This document shows, piece after piece, positions 1 to 5,259 of a stretch of DNA of 5,259 bases. The translations under genes were made by a program, and so were the position numbers. Under the pieces are notes generated by a model. It was not told the DNA's origin and did no database searches. It worked only from the letters and a program-made list of their open reading frames with translations. The number at the start of each line of letters is the position of its first letter. Position 1 is the first letter of the stretch. The stretch is from assembly GCA_964452105.1 (NCBI GenBank), contig CAYVLI010000215.1, positions 1-5,259 of the forward strand, written 5' to 3'. The stretch is from CAYVLI01 sp964452105 [NCBI: uncultured Nitrospinota bacterium] (GTDB taxonomy: Bacteria > JAUXIQ01).

Positions 1-677
1 CAATCTTTGGTAAGGGAACGCAGGATGATGGCCCTGCCGTTCTCCATCAGAGGCAGTGAGGGCCAGGCTTCATCTACGAAAGAGCAGTACGCCTCGTCCA
101 GTACGAGCATCCCTTCCTCCCACGATTCCAGTATGGCCTGCACATCCCGAAAATTTAAATACGTTCCCGTCGGGTTATTAGGATTGCACAAGAAAACCAG
201 CTTTGGGGATACCTCTCCTATGGCGTCGATTATTTCATTCACCCCGGGGATGAAATCAGACCTGCTATCTGCCACCCAGTGATACACCTTTGCCCCGGCT
301 GCCAATGAAGCGTCGGCATATTCGCCGAAGGTGGGCCCAACGATCAAGGTGGAATCAAACTCGCTCAGATAAGCGAAGGCCGCCAACCATATTAACTCCG
401 AGACTCCGTTTCCCGGCAATACTTCTTCCTGCTCGACTCCGACGTTTCGGGCCACGGCCTTGCGCAATGCCAGGGTGTGGCGATCGGGGTATTTTTCCAG
501 CGCCACTTTTCTTATGGCTTCCAGCACCCGGGGGGCTGGACCATAAGGATTTATGTTAGCGCTGAAGTCCAGAATCTTCTCCGGGCTCAGACCCAGGCGC
601 TCCAGTTCCAGGTGGTTTGGACCGCCATGCTCCGATTTCCTCAATGATGATAAATGCTTCCTGGGCTCAACGACCAT
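1..677 (-). CDS. cobD: Threonine-phosphate decarboxylase CobD (PLP-dependent, class I aminotransferase fold), partial: C-terminus beyond left edge
   Basis: This enzyme decarboxylates L-threonine O-3-phosphate to (R)-1-amino-2-propanol phosphate, the linker that CbiB attaches to adenosylcobyric acid. My reverse-strand translation gives 225 complete codons without a stop before the window edge; the family is usually about 350-370 residues, so roughly 60% is visible. Visible motifs are HGG (17-19), LDFSANINPYG (36-46, a hallmark of CobD-type enzymes), GNGVSE (89-94), NPNNPTG (165-171), DEAY with the PLP-ring Asp (D194 to Y197), and SLTKD at the edge, whose K224 should be the Schiff-base lysine. 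I chose the ATG at 677 because GGAG lies 6 bases upstream; it overlaps the end of cbiB by 11 bases, suggesting translational coupling. A TTG further in (codon 12) is an alternative start. Histidinol-phosphate aminotransferase (HisC) is the usual misannotation, but the N-terminal motif and the cbiB neighbour favour CobD. Confidence 0.9.
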   Translation of the reverse strand, partial: MVVEPRKHLSSLRKSEHGGPNHLELERLGLSPEKILDFSANINPYGPAPRVLEAIRKVALEKYPDRHTLALRKAVARNVGVEQEEVLPGNGVSELIWLAAFAYLSEFDSTLIVGPTFGEYADASLAAGAKVYHWVADSRSDFIPGVNEIIDAIGEVSPKLVFLCNPNNPTGTYLNFRDVQAILESWEEGMLVLDEAYCSFVDEAWPSLPLMENGRAIILRSLTKD

Positions 678-1605
678 ATCCGACTCCAAGGATTACCGCT
701 ACGACTATAATTATGGTCAATACGTACGCGGCTTTAACCAGTTCCAGGGCACGGGATATATGTTCCGCGCAGGGAAGCTCATCTCCTTCTCCCAACCTGT
801 AGTGACCTTTCTTCTCCAGGACTATTCCGAGCGCACCAGCCACCGCGCTCATGGTCCAGCCTGCGTTGGGGCTGGCAGTGAGGGAATGTTTTCTCCACAT
901 TGTTCTCCATGCACCTCCCGAGTTTTCCCTCCTCAGCCAGGCAGCCCCGACCAGCAACAGCCCCGCGACTCGTGCCGGTATATAGACTAACAGATCGTCC
1001 AGCCTGGCGGCTCCTTTGCCGAGATATTCGTGCACCGGATCGTGATAGCCTATCATGGCATCAGCGGTATTGATGAACCTGAAGGTCAGTGCGCCGGGAA
1101 CACCCCCCAGCAAAAAGTAGAACATGGGCGCAACAAGGACGTCTGTAAAATTTTCAGCAACCGATTCCACAGTAGCCGATGCGATGGCAGGGGCGTCCAG
1201 TTCATCTACCTCCCTGCTGGCCAGATGCCTCGATACCAATTGGCGGGCTTCCTGTATGTTCCCCATTCTGAGACTCTCAGCCACTTGCATGGCTGCTTTT
1301 CTAAGGCCGGAAAAGGTGAAGGAAGACTTAAACAACAGGAATCCGACCACAATATACAGCGCCAGACTTATACTCCGCAGGTAATTCAAAAACCAGAGCG
1401 ACAGAATAAATATAAAGCAGCCACCAGAGATTGCCGCAAGAAACCCGTACACAAGCTGATATTTTCTTCCACGTTCCAGCCCCCCGACCTTGAGGATGTT
1501 AATGAAGCTCCCCATCCAGGCAACAGGGTGAAATGCGTTGGGCGGATCTCCAGCAACCCAGTCTATAATGACCGCCATCGCTATTATAAGGAGTATTTCC
1601 CGCAA
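667..1605 (-). CDS. cbiB: Adenosylcobinamide-phosphate synthase CbiB (cobalamin biosynthesis membrane protein)
   Basis: CbiB is an integral membrane enzyme that joins adenosylcobyric acid to aminopropanol (phosphate) to give adenosylcobinamide (phosphate) in the late steps of B12 synthesis. The 312-residue length matches the family. Visible family motifs are the N-terminal GDPPNAFHPVAWMG (19-32), ESVAENFTD (147-155), NTADAMIGY (179-187), RLDDLLVYIPAR (201-212) and SPNAGW (245-250). Hydrophobic stretches at about 3-14, 51-73, 79-92, 157-172, 208-222 and 293-309 fit a polytopic protein. The start is TTG at 1605: an in-frame TAG lies two codons upstream, and AGAAG just before it is only a weak ribosome site. 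The ATG at codon 10 is an alternative, but it would cut into the first hydrophobic segment and has no better ribosome site. The gene is first in the minus-strand pair with cobD, whose product makes its co-substrate. I see no cobalamin riboswitch in the 187 bases upstream. Confidence 0.95.
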   Translation of the reverse strand: MREILLIIAMAVIIDWVAGDPPNAFHPVAWMGSFINILKVGGLERGRKYQLVYGFLAAISGGCFIFILSLWFLNYLRSISLALYIVVGFLLFKSSFTFSGLRKAAMQVAESLRMGNIQEARQLVSRHLASREVDELDAPAIASATVESVAENFTDVLVAPMFYFLLGGVPGALTFRFINTADAMIGYHDPVHEYLGKGAARLDDLLVYIPARVAGLLLVGAAWLRRENSGGAWRTMWRKHSLTASPNAGWTMSAVAGALGIVLEKKGHYRLGEGDELPCAEHISRALELVKAAYVLTIIIVVAVILGVGYGR

Positions 1606-1677
1606 TTTCTTCTAATACCGGATACTATTTTTTAAGAGATCAGTTTATTTTCATGTTGCAGATTCGAACCTACCCAT

Positions 1678-1706
1678 TTGACTGTAAAAATAAGTTGTTC
1701 TATGCT
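1678..1706 (+). promoter_or_regulatory. Predicted sigma70-type promoter for the TPR gene
   Basis: TTGACT at 1678-1683 matches the -35 consensus at five of six bases. A spacer of exactly 17 bases follows, then TATGCT at 1701-1706, which matches the -10 consensus at four of six. Transcription would begin near 1713, giving a leader of about 80 bases before the ATG at 1793. The assignment is by consensus only. Confidence 0.55.
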
Positions 1707-1743
1707 ATCATGATAACGGTTGGAGGGAATCTTTTTTTAAGAC

Positions 1744-1752
1744 ATTATAACA
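1744..1752 (-). promoter_or_regulatory. Predicted extended -10 promoter for cbiB-cobD
   Basis: Read on the minus strand, this is TGTTATAAT: a perfect TATAAT hexamer preceded by the TGn extension. Such elements can work without a good -35, and none is seen here (TATTCC at a 17-base spacing matches only two of six). The start point would be near 1737, leaving a cbiB leader of about 130 bases. AT-rich sequence makes a chance match possible. Confidence 0.4.
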
Positions 1753-1792
1753 TATTGAAACTTCAGGGAATATCCAGGACAGGCATTAAAAA

Positions 1793-2491
1793 ATGGCAAA
1801 GAAAATAAAAATAGATAAGAAAAAACTGAAAGAGCCGGACGAGTTTATTTCACGCAGTAGCAGGCTGGTAAACTACCTGACCGAAAACTGGAAAATAGCT
1901 GTTATAGCGATTGTTGTCATATTCGGCGGCCTGGGCGCCTACACCGGGATAAGGTACTATAATAATTATACTAATACTAAAAATCAGGAAGCCCTCGATC
2001 GTGCGCTTGAGTCGTTCAAGAAAGGGAATGGCCCAGATGCGGAAGGCGTGGCACTACTGGAAAAGATTTCCAAAAAATCTGAAAAGAATTTGACCTCTCT
2101 GGTCTCACGGCTCTACCTCGGCAATTACTTTTTTAAGCAGGCCCTGTACGACCGAGCCCTGGAGGAATATGAATCTATTGTTTCGAGTAAAGCCGATATG
2201 ATCGATCCCCTCGTGAAAGAACTGGCGCTTCTCGGGGCCGGCTACAGCCTGGAACAGCTGCGTAAATATCCCGAGGCTATCAAATACTTCACTAAGGTAG
2301 CAGATGATTCAAATTCTATTTTCGCAGACAGCGCCCTCATCTCCGCCGCCAGGTGCTACGAACAAGAGGGACAATCCGAATCCGCAGCCGAGCTTTATAA
2401 GCGCGTAGAAGCTGAACACCCCGACTCGCCCTACCTTTCGGAAGTGAAGTCTCTCCTGGGAGATAAGGATTCGAAGCAGCCAGCCGAATAG
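1793..2491 (+). CDS. Membrane-anchored tetratricopeptide repeat (TPR) protein, YfgM-like
   Basis: This 232-residue protein has a very basic N-terminus (Lys-rich, 1-13), one transmembrane helix at about 34-53, then a helical, extracytoplasmic domain. At least three TPR units can be read at about 103-136, 141-174 and 178-211, each with the typical pattern of small and aromatic residues: LYLGNYFFKQALYDRALEEY, LLGAGYSLEQLRKYPEAIKY and SAARCYEQEGQSESAAELYK. The architecture resembles YfgM, an ancillary SecYEG subunit that works with periplasmic chaperones, and the many unnamed TPR_21-type proteins of Desulfobacterota. A scaffold or chaperone-adaptor role at the inner membrane is inference. The ATG at 1793 has only a weak, distant purine run (AGGACAGG) upstream. 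The gene stands alone: it diverges from cbiB and no gene clearly follows it. The specific partner is unknown. Confidence 0.85.
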   Translation: MAKKIKIDKKKLKEPDEFISRSSRLVNYLTENWKIAVIAIVVIFGGLGAYTGIRYYNNYTNTKNQEALDRALESFKKGNGPDAEGVALLEKISKKSEKNLTSLVSRLYLGNYFFKQALYDRALEEYESIVSSKADMIDPLVKELALLGAGYSLEQLRKYPEAIKYFTKVADDSNSIFADSALISAARCYEQEGQSESAAELYKRVEAEHPDSPYLSEVKSLLGDKDSKQPAE

Positions 2492-2787
2492 TGAGCAATG
2501 AAAAATCACCCTCCCGTGCGTGCACTTTCGCAGAAAGCGCCTTCATTTCCACCGCCAGCAGCGGAGAAAAAAAGGAGGAACCCCTGAATACCCCGCATAA
2601 TAGATGTTGTTTGCTGGCAAAACCCGCCCTTAACTTCCGATAAGATATATTATGTTAAATAGAGTAAAACTTATCTCACAAGCTCGAGTGGTGCAGCAGA
2701 TATCTACTACAAATAATTTATCGTTCCCGTCAACGCCCTACACCAATCACCACAAAAAAATTATCTTTAAACGCGCCCCGTCTAAAC

Positions 2788-2821
2788 AACGATTGCACCA
2801 AAAGGGGGATCGGCAGTCGTT
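2788..2821. repeat. Imperfect inverted repeat (9-bp stem, 16-base loop)
   Basis: AACGATTGC (2788-2796) pairs with GCAGTCGTT (2813-2821) at all nine positions, with one G-T wobble. The loop includes an AAAAGGGGG run. There is no T-run directly after it, so it is not a standard intrinsic terminator. It may be an RNA hairpin in an untranslated region or a chance dyad. Confidence 0.4.
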
Positions 2822-2925
2822 CACCATCCTTATTAAGATGCGGATATAGCTAATGTTATATATTATTATATTATATTTAGCGTATTGATATGATTGATAT
2901 ATATATTACGCAGGTGGGAGGTGCG

Positions 2926-3000
2926 ATGACTTTCCTGAAATTTGAGGGGGACCATAGGCAGCCCCCCTCGATGTCGTTGTGTGTGATTACTATACGGTAG
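2926..3000 (+). CDS. Possible small ORF (24 residues), doubtful
   Basis: An ATG at 2926 opens a 24-codon frame ending in TAG at 2998-3000. GGGAGG, a strong ribosome site, lies about 5 bases before the ATG, and the upstream 70 bases are very AT-rich, as expected near a promoter. The product (MTFLKFEGDHRQPPSMSLCV then ITIR) has no recognisable motif. Against it, the frame spans the GC-rich hairpin at 2944-2969, which is better explained as a terminator for the minus-strand gene. The call rests on the ribosome site alone. Confidence 0.2.
   Translation: MTFLKFEGDHRQPPSMSLCVITIR
2944..2969 (-). terminator. GC-rich hairpin downstream of the Spy-like gene, probable terminator
   Basis: GAGGGGG (2944-2950) and CCCCCTC (2963-2969) form a perfect 7-bp stem with a 12-base loop, about 40 bases past the stop of the minus-strand gene. 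On the minus strand the stem is followed by AAATTTC rather than a strong T-run, so termination may be weak or factor-assisted. Confidence 0.45.
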
Positions 3001-3009
3001 AGCCGCACC

Positions 3010-3675
3010 CTAATCGGAACTCTCTTTACCTCCCCCTGTGCCCATAAATGAGGGACTGGATTTATAGAACTTTTCCAGTTGTTCTGGCGTGAGGACCGAT
3101 TTTACCTTTTCATGTTTCTCGATTCGCGCCATGCTCAACGCCGTTCGCAGTCTCGCTATTTCGTCGAGCTTGGCTTTCACTGCATTCATATCCGTCTTCG
3201 GAGACCTGATAAGTTCCCTGAGTTCGATATTGGCGATTCTGATTTCTGCCCCTTTCTTTATGGCTTCCTTTCGCGATTCGGTAAAGAATGAACGGATTTT
3301 GTTGACCTGTTCATCGGACAGGTCTAAAGCCTGCTGAAGATATTGCAGACGGCCATGCCCGCCGTAACCCATCATACCTGGGCCCATACCGCCCATCATG
3401 CCTGAGCCCATGCCGCCCATCATGCCGCGTCCCATGCCGCCCATCATGCCGCGTCCCATGCCGCCCATCATGCCTGAGCCCATGCCACCCATCATGCCGG
3501 GACCCATGCCATAACCTGTCCAGCCGTAAGGCTGTTGTGCGCTCCCTGAAGGATTTGTTAACATCTTCCCCCCATGCATACTGGAGCCACCCATCGTCTC
3601 CGCCTGTGCTCCAATACTTAGGAAGAGCACCAGCGCAGCCGCCGCAAGGACGGATGTTAATACCGCTTTTTTCAT
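3010..3675 (-). CDS. Spy/CpxP/ZraP-like periplasmic LTxxQ-family protein with Met-rich metal-binding repeats
   Basis: The 221-residue protein begins with a Sec signal peptide: KK at 2-3, a hydrophobic core at 5-21, and probable cleavage after AQA at 25. Residues 59-106 are six 8-residue units of the form xGMMGGMG, the last degenerate, holding 17 methionines; such Met clusters commonly bind Cu(I) or other soft metals. A helical domain follows (about 108-205) with two family motifs, LDLSDEQ (117-123) and LTPEQ (195-199), the LTxxQ signature of Spy, CpxP and ZraP-type chaperones and metal sensors. The tail (206-221) is Gly/Ser-rich and polar. The ATG at 3675 has GGAGG 7 bases upstream. A role in periplasmic metal binding or envelope-stress protection is inference from family; no metal exporter or two-component system is in view. 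The gene diverges from the MBL gene and stands alone on its strand. Confidence 0.88.
   Translation of the reverse strand: MKKAVLTSVLAAAALVLFLSIGAQAETMGGSSMHGGKMLTNPSGSAQQPYGWTGYGMGPGMMGGMGSGMMGGMGRGMMGGMGRGMMGGMGSGMMGGMGPGMMGYGGHGRLQYLQQALDLSDEQVNKIRSFFTESRKEAIKKGAEIRIANIELRELIRSPKTDMNAVKAKLDEIARLRTALSMARIEKHEKVKSVLTPEQLEKFYKSSPSFMGTGGGKESSD
3358..3501 (-). repeat. 24-base tandem repeat, six units, coding for GMMGGMG blocks
   Basis: Six consecutive 24-base units encode residues 59-106 of the Spy-like protein. The variable first residue of each unit runs P, S, R, R, S, P. The two central Arg units appear identical at the DNA level and the others differ at a few bases, so the array probably grew by slippage or unequal recombination and may vary in copy number between strains. 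Confidence 0.9.
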
Positions 3676-3938
3676 CTTGTATCCTCCGTGAGTTTTTGGT
3701 TCATTGCAGGCAGTTTCAAATCCTGTGTTCCATTGGCTAACCGCTTTTTATGTTTTATTAGACGAGAGAGGTTCTTTATGGTTCATCTCATTTTATTAAA
3801 AATATATGTTTCGGATTTTAATAGCTTGTATTTTATCACTCGTTGATATAAAAAATTTTTGATTCGAATGTTTTATCAAGGACGGCGAGCGTCTGCCAGA
3901 CACATAGAACCTGCAGCAGATATGGTAAGGAGCTCTAT
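3676..3938. other. Divergent regulatory region between the Spy-like and MBL genes
   Basis: These 263 bases hold no gene. Both flanking genes have good ribosome sites at its edges. The centre (about 3750-3880) is strongly AT-rich. A possible rightward promoter is TTGTAT (3826-3831), a short 15-base spacer, then TATAAA (3847-3852); it is weak evidence. An inverted pair TTGATA (3843-3848) / TATCAA (3874-3879) and the palindrome GTCTGCCAGAC (3891-3901) could be operator sites. I found no clear promoter for the minus-strand gene. Confidence 0.4.
3891..3901. promoter_or_regulatory. 11-base palindrome in the MBL leader, possible operator
   Basis: GTCTG-C-CAGAC is a perfect 5+1+5 dyad located 38 bases before the MBL start codon. 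A one-base centre cannot form a hairpin, so if functional it would be a protein-binding site. A chance occurrence is quite possible. Confidence 0.2.
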
Positions 3939-4856
3939 ATGAGGATAACGGACCCCCGAAGGATAACAGATAAAATTGAATACCTGGGCGACAAGGAGAT
4001 GTGTGTCTATCTTCTCAAGGGGCGAGAGCACATGCTCATCGAGGGCGGGATGAGCTACATAGTCCCTACCCTTCTCCGGCAGTTTAAGGAGAGGAATATC
4101 GATCCGAAGCGAATCACGAAATTTCTTATCCTGCATTCACACTTCGACCATTGCGGCGCTGTATCACCCTTAAAGCGAAAGTTTCCCTGGATAAAGGTAG
4201 TGGCGTCTCACCGCGCCAATGAGCTTTACGCTAAAGAGAAGGTGCAAAAATTCATACGCGAAAGAAATTGGGACATGATAAAAAAAATGGGAATGGAAGA
4301 TACGGCCGAAGAAATGGAGCTCGACTTCCGGGAGGTTAAGGTGGACATCCCGGTCGGCGACGGAGATATAATAGACCTCGGTGACGGTGTCTCCGTGGAG
4401 ATAATAGAAGTTCCCGGCCACAGTGCCTGTTCCATAGCCGCCTTTTCGCTTCCGGATGGAGCGATGTTCGCATCCGATGCCGGCGGCATACCCAACAACG
4501 AGAACGTCATCTATGCATCAGGTAACGAGGATTACATCCTGTATCAGCGTTCGCTGGAAAAGATGCGCAAGCTCCCGGTGGAAGTCCACTGCGCTGCTCG
4601 ATATGGAGCTTACACGGAAGAAGAGGGCAGGAACTATATGGCCAGGTCCATAAGGTCCGCGGAGGACCATCGGTTGAGAGTTATCGAACTGGTTGAGAAA
4701 GAAGGAAGTAAAGAGAAAGCGACAGACATCCTCTTCAAGGAGCACTTCGAGACGTCGGGAACTTCGGACGTACCCGCCGAAATTATGAACGCTCTGGTAA
4801 AGAAGATGGTGAATGTAATCATGAATGATCATGAGAAGAGAACTGCTCGGCAGTAA
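3939..4856 (+). CDS. MBL-fold metallo-hydrolase-like protein with altered last metal ligand
   Basis: The 305-residue protein has the metallo-beta-lactamase fold in its first 230 residues: the HSHFDH motif (66-71, i.e. HxHxDH), H161 in VPGHSACS, and D180 in ASDAGG, the usual ligand order for a dinuclear metal site. The final ligand should be a His in a GHYG or AHHG motif followed by a T-E-E segment. Here the aligned stretch is CAARYGAYTEEE (218-229), with R221 in the His position. The last 75 residues (about 231-305) are a charged helical extension. Hydrolases of this group cleave thioesters, phosphoesters, lactones or similar bonds; no substrate can be assigned, and activity may be altered or lost. 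The ATG at 3939 has AAGGAG 6 bases upstream. The stop is 32 bases before the next gene's start, so the two are likely co-transcribed. No signal peptide is seen, so a cytoplasmic location is likely. Confidence 0.88.
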   Translation: MRITDPRRITDKIEYLGDKEMCVYLLKGREHMLIEGGMSYIVPTLLRQFKERNIDPKRITKFLILHSHFDHCGAVSPLKRKFPWIKVVASHRANELYAKEKVQKFIRERNWDMIKKMGMEDTAEEMELDFREVKVDIPVGDGDIIDLGDGVSVEIIEVPGHSACSIAAFSLPDGAMFASDAGGIPNNENVIYASGNEDYILYQRSLEKMRKLPVEVHCAARYGAYTEEEGRNYMARSIRSAEDHRLRVIELVEKEGSKEKATDILFKEHFETSGTSDVPAEIMNALVKKMVNVIMNDHEKRTARQ

Positions 4857-4871
4857 CCCCAAACCAGGATT

Positions 4872-4879
4872 AAAGGAGG
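4872..4879 (+). promoter_or_regulatory. Strong ribosome binding site fixing the start of the unknown gene
   Basis: AAAGGAGG lies 9 bases before the ATG at 4889. A nearer ATG (4880-4882) directly abuts the GGAGG and is followed at once by TGA, so it cannot be the gene start. The choice of 4889 gives the long open frame. Confidence 0.7.
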
Positions 4880-4888
4880 ATGTGAATC

Positions 4889-5259
4889 ATGGGTGGAGAA
4901 AGATTTTTTACCAGAGAAGAGCTGGACTGGATGGCCAAACCCACCAGGGCAAAGGCCAGGGAAGCCATCGAAGCGGGGAAGAAAGAAGAAGCCGAAGAAT
5001 TCTGCGACACAATGTACAAGGAACTGCTCTGGATACATGACGGATACCGAAACTGGATAACCTCCTTGTTGACCTACATCGGGAGGAAGTTCGGAGACGA
5101 AACACTCGAGGACGCCCTCAGGGAAACCTGCACCACATGGCAGAAGCCGCTATATGAAAAATCCCTGCGGGGCGACCTGAAGAAGCGGATTCAGCTCATG
5201 GCCAGGATGTGGCATTCACACGCCTTTCCCTTCCGCATAGATGAAGACGACGAAAAGTT
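4889..5259 (+). CDS. Uncharacterised acidic/helical protein, partial: C-terminus beyond right edge
   Basis: I do not recognise this family. The frame opens with ATG at 4889, preceded by AAAGGAGG (4872-4879, 9-base spacing), and stays open for 123 codons to the window end. The visible part is rich in charged residues and looks fully helical, with no signal peptide or membrane segment. Possible landmarks are WIHDGYRNWI (48-57), C39 and C81, the tryptophans W14, W48, W56, W84 and W108, and WHSHAF (108-113) followed by an acidic run (118-122). The His and Cys residues could bind metal or form an active site, but that is speculation. It follows the MBL-fold gene by 32 bases on the same strand with a strong ribosome site, so a shared function is likely. 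A distant relation to small hydrolase-like proteins found beside such genes in anaerobes is only a vague recollection. Confidence 0.75.
   Translation, partial: MGGERFFTREELDWMAKPTRAKAREAIEAGKKEEAEEFCDTMYKELLWIHDGYRNWITSLLTYIGRKFGDETLEDALRETCTTWQKPLYEKSLRGDLKKRIQLMARMWHSHAFPFRIDEDDEK

Larger units (their letters stand above)
1606..1792. other. Divergent intergenic region between cbiB and the TPR gene
   Basis: These 187 bases separate two genes transcribed away from each other. They carry a plus-strand promoter (1678-1706) and a minus-strand extended -10 element (1744-1752), annotated separately. The predicted start points (about 1713 rightward and 1737 leftward) would make the two 5' leaders overlap by about 24 bases. 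The 10-base perfect palindrome TATCATGATA (1706-1715) lies at the predicted rightward start point. No conserved cobalamin-riboswitch core is apparent on the cbiB side, although the cbiB leader would be about 130 bases long. Confidence 0.6.
2492..3009. other. 518-base stretch without a convincing gene
   Basis: No reading frame here looks like a conserved protein. A GTG-started frame overlapping the TPR stop (2491-2643, 50 residues) and an ATG frame at 2652-2849 (65 residues) have unconvincing composition and no good ribosome site at their starts. An isolated strong Shine-Dalgarno (AAAGGAGG, 2571-2578) has no ATG at usable distance. A 9-base-pair imperfect dyad lies at 2788-2821. From about 2850 to 2908 the DNA is almost pure A/T, including TATATT-like runs. 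A GC-rich hairpin at 2944-2969 probably ends the gene on the minus strand. The stretch could hold a small RNA or decayed sequence; nothing proves either. Confidence 0.6.

Noticed and set aside
7-990. Plus-strand frames of 61-145 residues over the cobD and cbiB region
   Set aside because: They are shadows of the two minus-strand cobalamin genes, which show continuous conserved motifs on the other strand.
1030-1635. 201-residue plus-strand frame opposite cbiB
   Set aside because: It lies antisense to a clear CbiB with family motifs, its composition is not protein-like, and it has no supporting ribosome site or motif.
1655-1680. tRNA-like T-loop sequence (GGTTCGAATC on the minus strand)
   Set aside because: The T-stem bases do not pair, no anticodon or acceptor stem can be built around it, and it overlaps a good promoter -35. 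It could be a chance match or a very decayed remnant.
2652-2849. 65-residue plus-strand frame
   Set aside because: It has no ribosome site, runs through an AT-rich non-coding stretch and a dyad, and has no recognisable motif.
3358-3501. CRISPR array
   Set aside because: The 24-base units are contiguous without spacers and stay in frame in a secreted Met-rich protein, so they are a coding tandem repeat.
4170-4862. Minus-strand frames of 62-114 residues opposite the MBL gene
   Set aside because: They are shadows of a well-supported MBL-fold gene and show no motif or ribosome site.
4880-4885. ATG-TGA minimal start-stop ORF before the unknown gene
   Set aside because: The ATG directly abuts the Shine-Dalgarno, leaving no spacing for initiation; the ATG at 4889 is the sensible start.

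Overview
The window looks like ordinary chromosomal DNA from an anaerobic-type bacterium. My best guess is Desulfobacterota (the former Deltaproteobacteria) or a neighbouring syntrophic lineage. That rests on cobalamin genes of the anaerobic (CbiB/CobD) type, a membrane-anchored TPR protein of a style common there, a Met-rich LTxxQ periplasmic protein, and a metallo-beta-lactamase (MBL)-fold gene paired with an uncharacterised helical protein. The assignment is inference from gene content. No rRNA, tRNA, transposase, integrase, CRISPR array or phage gene is visible.

Layout from left to right. Positions 1-1605 (minus strand) hold two overlapping cobalamin genes: cbiB (667-1605) and then cobD, a PLP-dependent threonine-phosphate decarboxylase that starts at 677 and runs off the left edge. 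Together they make and attach the aminopropanol arm of the corrin ring. Positions 1606-1792 are a divergent intergenic region with a good sigma70-type promoter to the right and an extended -10 promoter to the left. A monocistronic TPR protein with one membrane anchor follows at 1793-2491. Positions 2492-3009 are a 518-base stretch with no convincing gene; it turns AT-rich and holds a few dyads. A Spy/CpxP/ZraP-like periplasmic protein with a 24-base Met-rich tandem repeat lies on the minus strand (3010-3675). A second divergent region (3676-3938) separates it from a plus-strand pair: an MBL-fold hydrolase-like protein (3939-4856) and, 32 bases on, an unrecognised acidic/helical protein (4889 to the right edge).

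The cobalamin genes have an obvious joint role, and the TPR and Spy-like proteins probably serve the cell envelope independently of them. The least explained part is the right-hand pair. The MBL protein keeps the HxHxDH motif and the next His and Asp ligands, but by eye it has Arg where the last metal-binding His normally sits, and its partner belongs to no family I can name. I see no clear multi-gene novel defence or mobile system. The MBL plus unknown-protein pair is the best candidate for something undescribed.
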